From Apiotrichum sp. Y4204 (taxonomy: Eukaryota > Basidiomycota > Tremellomycetes > Trichosporonales > Trichosporonaceae), in contig JAMYHL010000002.1 of NCBI GenBank assembly GCA_025531455.1, positions 124,001 to 188,000 of the forward strand: 64,000 nucleotides of DNA, in the 5' to 3' direction. The notes under the pieces were generated by a model. It did not search any database. It saw only the letters and a list, made by a program, of their open reading frames with translations, and was not told the DNA's origin. The translations under genes were made by a program, and so were the position numbers. This document shows, one piece after another, positions 58,300-64,000 of this stretch. The first letter of the stretch is position 1. Every line of letters begins with the position of its first letter.

Positions 58300-59930
58300 T
58301 CATGTCCGACCGTACTCTACACGCGTCTCGATGACGGTGACTCCCCCGATGCCCGATCCGAGGGGACCAAGGCCGCCTGCGATGCCTTTGCGACAAACCT
58401 GTGGTGGGCGTCAGTGCACACATTCCGCGGCTGGGCCATCAGAGCCGCAAGCCCACAAAGCCACGAGCTCAAAAGACCGCAACGGCTCGAGACCGCAGGG
58501 CACATGCACTTACTGGACATTCTCCCTCAATGATCCATGTACCATCCACCTTCCACACGCCCTTGAGCGGGTGCTCAATCTGCACTGGTCCGTCGGTGGC
58601 AGCCTGAAGAGTGGCAGCAGCGTCTGCGCCAGTCATGCCGCTTGCTTCAATCGCGCGCAACGCCGCTTCCTCGCGCGCAGCTTCGACGGTTGGCCGAAGC
58701 GTGTCCTCCGTCCACTCAGCAGGCTGAACAGCGGGCAGCGGTCGACGAGACCGTCCTCCACGGCGGCGAGGTGGGGCAATAGGCTGTACCCAGGGCACAA
58801 TCTGGCGCTGGATAGCGGCAACCATGGACGAGTGGAGGCACATATAGCACAGGACGTGGCCACTGTGGGCGTCAGCGTGTTCTCAGCCTGTGTATAGACT
58901 AAACCTACCAAGGGGTGAAAGCTGGGTTGGTCGGCGGAAGGAAGCACACAGGACATGCTGCATTGTCAGCGGGTGGATCAAACACGAACGGTGTACGGTG
59001 ATGACGACACTCACTGAATGCGCTGAGGGCGCTCTCCGAATCAATAACGGCAGATGGCTCGTCGGGGACGGGCTCAGCCGCGGGAACGCTAGAGATGAAT
59101 TGGATGCTGTCGTTTCCCGCGTCGTCGTCGTCGAGGACAACATCGACATCCGTATCGCTGTCGGCGATGGACATGACAGACGGCGCGCGACGGGGTACGG
59201 CACGGCCCTTGCCCTTCTCGGCGGCGGTGTAGCGGCGCTCACCCGAATCGCTCGAGTTTGTAGACGAACGCGTAACGCGGAGAGAGACGGATCGGCGCTT
59301 CGGGGAGCGTGTCAAGCGGCGTGGGGAAGCAGAGGAAGGTGACGCCTTCACTGCGCGGCTCGAACCCGGCATGGTGTCCGCGTCGAGATCGTCAGAGGGA
59401 ATGCTGTTGTTGCTGCCGTTGGGAACAGGTGATATCTGCAAGGGGCGTTGTGTCACGTCCGGAAATGGGCGGGAGTGGGAACCAACGCTGCTGTCACTGA
59501 CGGCATCCGACTCGCTGTCGCTGCTCTCGGCGCGGCGCTTGCGGGCAGTCAAACGGGGGAGACGGCGGCTGGCCTCTGCCGCCTGCCGAATGTGAGTAGG
59601 CGGGTCGGCGTGTGAAGACGGGTAGCTGTCGTTGTTGAGCGGAGAGGGGACGCGCGAGCCTGGACTATTGCGTGCCGAGTGGGAATTGGCCTTGGGCGCG
59701 GAAGCGCCAGCGCTGGAACGCGAATCAGGGTCCGAACGGCGACGAGCAGCAGTTGGCCGATGTAGGCTTCCGTTTCGCCGACGCGCAGTGAGGACACTGT
59801 CGGATCCGTCGCGCAGCTTGCGCCGGGGAGCGAGCTCGATATCGCCTAGGGTTGGGGCGGTGTGCGACGCGCGGGACGGAGACGTGATGCGTGGGTTGTT
59901 GAGAGGTGGCGATCTGGAGCCACTGGCCAT
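58300..59930 (-). CDS. RING-finger protein with split RING, possible STUbL-like E3
   Basis: Four exons on the minus strand: 59015-59930, 58909-58957, 58514-58862 and 58300-58398, giving 470 residues. The first 305 residues are disordered and rich in Ser, Arg and Pro, with basic patches. The RING cysteines are C307 and C310 (CPVC), C322-G-H324 (CGH), C327, C330 (LCYMC) and finally C437 and C440 (CPVCRK). The first six ligands are spaced as in a C3HC4 RING, but 106 residues separate C330 from C437. A hydrophobic-acidic stretch VDVVLDDDD (about 262-270) resembles a SUMO-interacting motif, so a SUMO-targeted ubiquitin ligase is possible; this is inference. Intron 1 (57 nt, 58958-59014) has no stop and keeps the frame, so an unspliced form would add 19 residues just before the RING. 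Confidence 0.7.
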
Positions 59931-60559
59931 TGTTGAGAGGAAAGGAGAGAAAGAGAAAGTGGAGGAAGGACGTGTGTATGGTGGTGGCGGGCGGGAGGGG
60001 TGGATTTTGGCGCTATGGATTGTTTTGGCTGAATTGCCGATTGCGTCGTGTGATCGTGTGATTGATTGTTGTGTCAGTCCAAAATGGGGTGTGTGTTACG
60101 CGCGATACAGCGACCAGCAGTAGCGTAGACGGCGTGAGTAATCGCGAGCAGACCATTCTGGGTGGCGCGAGATTCAGAGCTCCAGAGCCGCAGGGCGTGT
60201 AGGAGCAAGAAATCGGGGGCTCCAGGTTTGTGGGCTGGCTTAATGTCGTCACTCTAATGACAGATAATAAATTTTACTACTAGACCCATCTTCTAATTCC
60301 ATCACAACCCCCCCTTAGCTAATTAGCCCAAATGGCTACTTTTATTGCTTCCGCTTTTACGTAAATCACTTTTTTGTATAGGCGCACGACTGAAAAAATA
60401 TGTCACTCGAGACACGTCTTGCGAACCAACGGGAGCGGCATTGTACTTTTCGCTGACGGAGTGTCCCTGGGGGACGGACGGACCATTCGAGTGTGTGGAA
60501 TCTTACTTCTTCTCTCTCCATCTCTCTTCAGAACAAAAACAAAAACAAATCCATCCAAG

Positions 60560-61383
60560 ATGCCCAAGGTGCGTAGCACAGAGAGCAGCTATGTGAGCCG
60601 TATGGGTATTAGCTGACAATCCACAGGCTAAAGGAAAGGTAAGCGTCGAGTTCATACGACAAAAGAACGAAAAGAGTGCCGACAAGAAACTCTCGAGGAA
60701 GACACCTCCACTTGACAATAGCTGACTCGCCACTAGGGTGGCAAGAACCGCAGGAGGGGAAAGAACGACGGCGACGACCAGAAGCGCGAGCTTGTCTTCA
60801 AGGAGGACGGCCAGGGTGCGTGCGCGGACTAAGTCATCATTCTCACCACCGCAGAGTACGCTCAGGTCGTCAAGATGCTCGGAAACGGCCGGTTAGAGGC
60901 AAAGTGCCAGGACGGCGAGACCCGTCTTGGTCAGATCCGTGGCCAGATGCGCAAGAAGGTGGGTACTGGCGCTGCATCTCGGCGTCGAGAGGGACATCAT
61001 CGGACCTGTGGTGGTGCCAACCGTGGTGCTGCGTAGCAAATGTCACCCCGGTCGCACGCACCCCCTTCTCCCGCACAGTTCCCCGCGTGGCGTGCAATAC
61101 TCACACAGCAGGTCTGGATCACCGCCGGTGACATTGTCCTTCTCTCGCTCCGCGAGTTCCAGGACGGCAAGGCCGACGTCATCCACCGTTACACTCCCGA
61201 CGAGGCGCGTTCGCTCAAAACCTACGGCGAGCTCAAGTCTGACTTTACGATCAACGAGGGTGGCGACGGTGAGCGCAGCAGAGTGTTGGGGCTGTACACA
61301 CTTACTGACACGGCGCAGAGGGTGACTTCTCGGACGAGGAGGGTGGTGTCGAGTTCGAGGAGGCCGAGATTGACGACATCTAA
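60560..61383 (+). CDS. TIF11: Translation initiation factor eIF1A
   Basis: Six exons: 60560-60568, 60627-60638, 60737-60815, 60855-60958, 61112-61268 and 61319-61383, giving 141 residues. eIF1A binds the 40S A site and, with eIF1, promotes scanning and start-codon choice. The basic N-terminal tail is [20 protein letters not shown], followed by [20 protein letters not shown]. The OB-fold core continues with [20 protein letters not shown] and the helix [14 protein letters not shown]. The acidic C-terminal tail ends EEAEIDDI, the conserved eIF5B-binding end. The first two coding exons are 9 nt (MPK) and 12 nt (AKGK), both in phase 0. It diverges from the RING gene with about 630 bp between starts. 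Confidence 0.95.
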
Positions 61384-62834
61384 GAGTCGCGGCCCGAGTT
61401 GTCGCGTCAGAGACGTCTCGTCTCACCGTGCACGGCCCTGCGTCACTGGACCCATGCATCGCTTGACTCTAGTGTGAATACGTGCGACCTGACTGACGAC
61501 TGGTCGGTTGGACGATGCGGCACGAACACCACCTTTGGTATCCCGTATCGCCGCGACTGGTTCATTCTCAGTCAAGCTTGTGATGTGACGTATGTCAATG
61601 GCAGTTGCGAGAGGTCGCACAGTCCCTCGAGAGGTGTTCCCCCAAGGCTCTCTTTTTGTGGCCGCTTACTGTAGGCTTTCCCTGCTTGCGAAGAAGTTGG
61701 ATTCCGCAGCCAATCCAGCCTGTCATGCCTGCTGTCAGAGCAATTAACCCACATACCGCATTCCTCCCGTTGACTGATTCCTTCCAACGCACTGCCTCAC
61801 TGCCACTTTCTCGTCCATGTCGCGTACTGACCTCTGCTAACCGCCGCATTCCACGGCTGCCTCGTCGTCAGTTATTCTCCCTTTCCGCGCAGTTCCCCAT
61901 GGCGCCATGGACACATCCCTTCGTCTCCATCAGGGAACGAGGAAGGATTGGAGATTGGCCTCAATGCCCAATGCCCAATCGCCATTCCATGTCCCACATC
62001 CCTCCCGGGCCATCGAGGAGCACAGATCATTCCACGATCAACCTAGGATCCCAGGATCGCGCCGCCGCGGATAACCTTACACCGTGGTTACTCCATCTCC
62101 GACGGATCGGCGCGGTACGGCGATCTCCCTCCTGGCCTCCTGGCCTCCTGAGTCCATCATCTGTCAAGAACGTCTCCCGCCCGCTTTTCGGAGAACGTAG
62201 CCACGACTCTGGTCAATTCACACCTCCAACCCCAGACCGCACAAAGCTTGACTTCCACTGTCCTCTCCTTACAACCTCCCGCAAACTCATCACGTTGTCG
62301 GTTTTCGGCCAGATCCCAGAGGACCGGGGGGTATGGGGCCAGCAAGGGGGAGGAAGAGATCATACTGGAGAGGAGAGAGTGGTGCCTGTTGTTCTATGCC
62401 GAAGAACGGTCTTGCTTTGGCAGACACATTTCCTCATTTCCTTGATACTGAGTTGTGATCATGAGGATGATCGACGGGTTCAAACAACCGCCATACTCGT
62501 GTGACTCGGTCCAAATGTTCTTATGGGAACCCGAGTCCCCAAGCTCCGTGAATACCCCTTCTGAGGGCATCGCGCAATTGATAGAGTGGAGGTGCATGGA
62601 GGCTTACCAATTTTTACTAATGTTTTTATCTATTGAATTTCGAGGTATCGTGTGATGTACATCTCCTTGTGGAGCGTTCCAGCCTCACGGCGGACAACGA
62701 CCGAAACCCAGAAACCAGGATGGAAAGCAGAGGTGGCAAGAGAGACCCTGTAGGAAAGATGGAAAGATTATAGATATCGTCGTCTGCGCTTTTGGTTTTG
62801 GTTTTTTTTTGTGGTGTTCGTGATTCCTTGTCAC
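61384..62834. other. Intergenic, 1.45 kb, convergent genes
   Basis: This stretch lies between the stops of eIF1A and the copper transporter. A frame of about 300 codons on the plus strand (61605-62504) has no domain, no plausible start and unbiased composition, so I do not call it. No RNA gene is seen. Confidence 0.55.
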
Positions 62835-63809
62835 TCAACACGCACAACCGCTCTCGATCTTGCCGGCCGTGTCGGCGCCCTGTCCGGCGACGGCAGTGTC
62901 CCTGCCGAATGCGAGGTAGCCGAAGAAGTGGCCGAGGAAGATGGCGAAAAGGATGAATCCGTTGTAGTACATTCCGAGCAGCATGCTGATTGTGTTAGCG
63001 ACCGGCATGAACGGGCGACAGGGGGCAGAAGCGACGGGTGGAGATGGGTGGTGGAGGAAAACGCGGGGTCAGATGTGGGGAGAACATGGCACAAGAGTGA
63101 TTGGCTGAATCACCGGAAGAACCTTCCGCCAAGAACCGTCGGCAGCGACAATGCACGCAACGGATGTTTCACCCTCGCCCTACCCAGAACCCCTCCATTC
63201 ATTCGACTCGCCAACAATGGATGCACTCACACAAGGAAAGCCGCGGTGAACTGGACACCGTACATGAGGCTGCGGATAAAGTGCTGGAGGAAGGTGGGCT
63301 CGGCGCCGGCGATGGGGCCCTTTGCGGCAATGTTGGCGGCGGTGATGCGGCGGTCGTACTGGCGGGCCATGCGGCGGACGAGCTCGATGCCCATGCAGAG
63401 GAAGAAGACGCCGAGAACCGAGCCGGCGAACATGCCCTTGGTCGTCACGTGCCATGTCTTGGAGAGGAAGCAGGCGTCGATGGTGTTCCAGTTCCACAGC
63501 ATCGAGACTGGGGGTCAGTGTGGGAACGAAACCGAGGAGACAGAGGGGCCGAGGGGCTTGGTCGTGAGAACGATGACCCCATGATCTCATCGGGATGGAC
63601 GCGATGGTCATGCGATGGAGCTCCCACGAACTCGCTCCACCGTGCGACTCACTCTTGCAGCCACCACCCATGTCGTGGCCGCCGTGGCCGCCGCCCATGC
63701 TCATGCCGGGCATGGTCGCGTTGGTGGTCGCGTTGGGCATGGGCATGGCCATGGCGCCGTGGTCGCTGTGGTCCATCTGGCGGGCAACGAGGTCAGCGAG
63801 GGAGGGCAT
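62835..63809 (-). CDS. Ctr-type high-affinity copper transporter
   Basis: Three exons on the minus strand: 63653-63809, 63231-63507 and 62835-62985, giving 194 residues, typical for the family. It forms a trimeric copper(I) channel in the plasma or vacuolar membrane. The extracellular N-terminus is rich in Met and His (MAMPMP, MPGMSMGGGHGGHDM), the copper-gathering motifs. TM1 lies in KGMFAGSVLGVFFLCMGIEL, preceded by the family signature CKISMLWNWNTIDACFLS. TM2 contains MLLGMYYNGFILFAIFLGHF (the M-x-x-x-M pore motif), and TM3 the packed GHFFGYLAFG (G-x-x-x-G). The tail ends in CAC, a cysteine pair that can hand copper to chaperones. The intron between the N-terminal region and TM1 is 145 nt. 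Copper-starvation control is usual, but no clear Cuf1/Mac1 site was seen in the 190 bases upstream. Confidence 0.93.
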
Positions 63810-64000
63810 TGTGGTTGGTGGTGCTGTGGTACGGTGTGGGTGCGTAAGGTGTTGTTTGAGGGTTTGCGTGGGAAGGAGGATGGACAGTGCTCGTCCAACC
63901 CGGTCTTTATGTACCCATTCACGGACACGACAAAAAAGTCTGCTCTCTAGCTAGCTAGCTAGTCTCTCCGCGCTCTCCGCTTGCGCATGGGCTTTCCCTA
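63810..64000. promoter_or_regulatory. Promoter region of the copper transporter gene (partial)
   Basis: Upstream of the minus-strand start there are G/T-rich bases, a TATA-like TACATAAAG about 105 bp upstream on the minus strand and a (CTAG)n run near 63946-63961. The window ends here, so the promoter is incomplete. Confidence 0.4.

Noticed and set aside
61605..62504. 299-codon plus-strand frame between eIF1A and CTR
   Set aside because: It begins without a convincing start, has no domain, and lies in convergent 3' sequence with unbiased codon use.
63810..64000. Copper-response element upstream of the Ctr gene
   Set aside because: I looked for Mac1/Cuf1-type cores and found only a partial match (TCTGCTCT); not strong enough to call.
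1..64000. Secondary-metabolite cluster, transposon or viral insertion
   Set aside because: No backbone synthase, transposase, reverse transcriptase, long terminal repeat or viral gene was seen; the neighbours are unrelated housekeeping genes.

Overview
This window looks like a piece of nuclear chromosome from a GC-rich basidiomycete yeast. The best guess is a tremellomycete, perhaps Trichosporonales. That placement is inferred from gene structure and has not been tested by a search. The support is as follows: almost every gene is cut by very short introns (35-60 nt is common) with GT...CTGAC/CTAAC...AG signals; coding DNA is strongly GC-biased at the third position; and the gene content is eukaryotic and fungal (TFIIE, SIN3, LSm4, eIF1A, ABCG transporter, Ctr copper transporter). 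I see no mobile element, CRISPR array, virus or bacterial-type operon.

Twenty protein genes and one tRNA gene can be modelled. Left third (1-27 kb): a DUF3292-like membrane protein (+) converges on a seven-helix receptor (-). Next come 3-hydroxyisobutyrate dehydrogenase (-) and an RS-rich protein (+) diverging from one promoter, the TFIIE alpha subunit (-) and a GNAT acetyltransferase (+), a PITH-domain protein (-) and LSm4 (+). After a 3.8-kb gap without genes there is a very long UBE3D/HECT_2-type protein (+), and then an Mgr3-like mitochondrial TPR protein (-). Middle (27-43 kb): an aldo-keto reductase, SIN3 and a UPF0658-like multipass membrane protein, all (+), then a conserved fungal protein of unknown function and acetoacetyl-CoA synthetase, both (-). 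Right third (43-64 kb): a 4.2-kb intergenic region holding an intron-containing tRNA-Glu(CTC), a full-size ABCG transporter (+), a 1,409-residue PPR protein (-), an unusual RING-finger protein (-), eIF1A (+) and a Ctr-type copper transporter (-).

The genes are mostly unlinked housekeeping functions: chromatin and transcription (SIN3, TFIIE), RNA processing and translation (LSm4, RS protein, eIF1A, tRNA), mitochondria (valine catabolism, Mgr3-like, PPR), ubiquitin (UBE3D-like, RING), transport and sensing (ABCG, Ctr, receptor). I do not see a metabolic cluster. Many intergenic regions are divergent or convergent and compact; three of the divergent promoters carry palindromic CACGTG boxes.

The most unusual features are a RING finger whose last cysteine pair is separated from the rest by 106 residues, a UBE3D-like domain carried at the end of a protein over 1,300 residues long, extremely small coding exons (3, 8, 12, 17 and 20 nt), and recurrent CACGTG and TTAGGG motifs upstream of genes. 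All exon maps were built by eye from splice signals and reading-frame continuity; they need RNA evidence.
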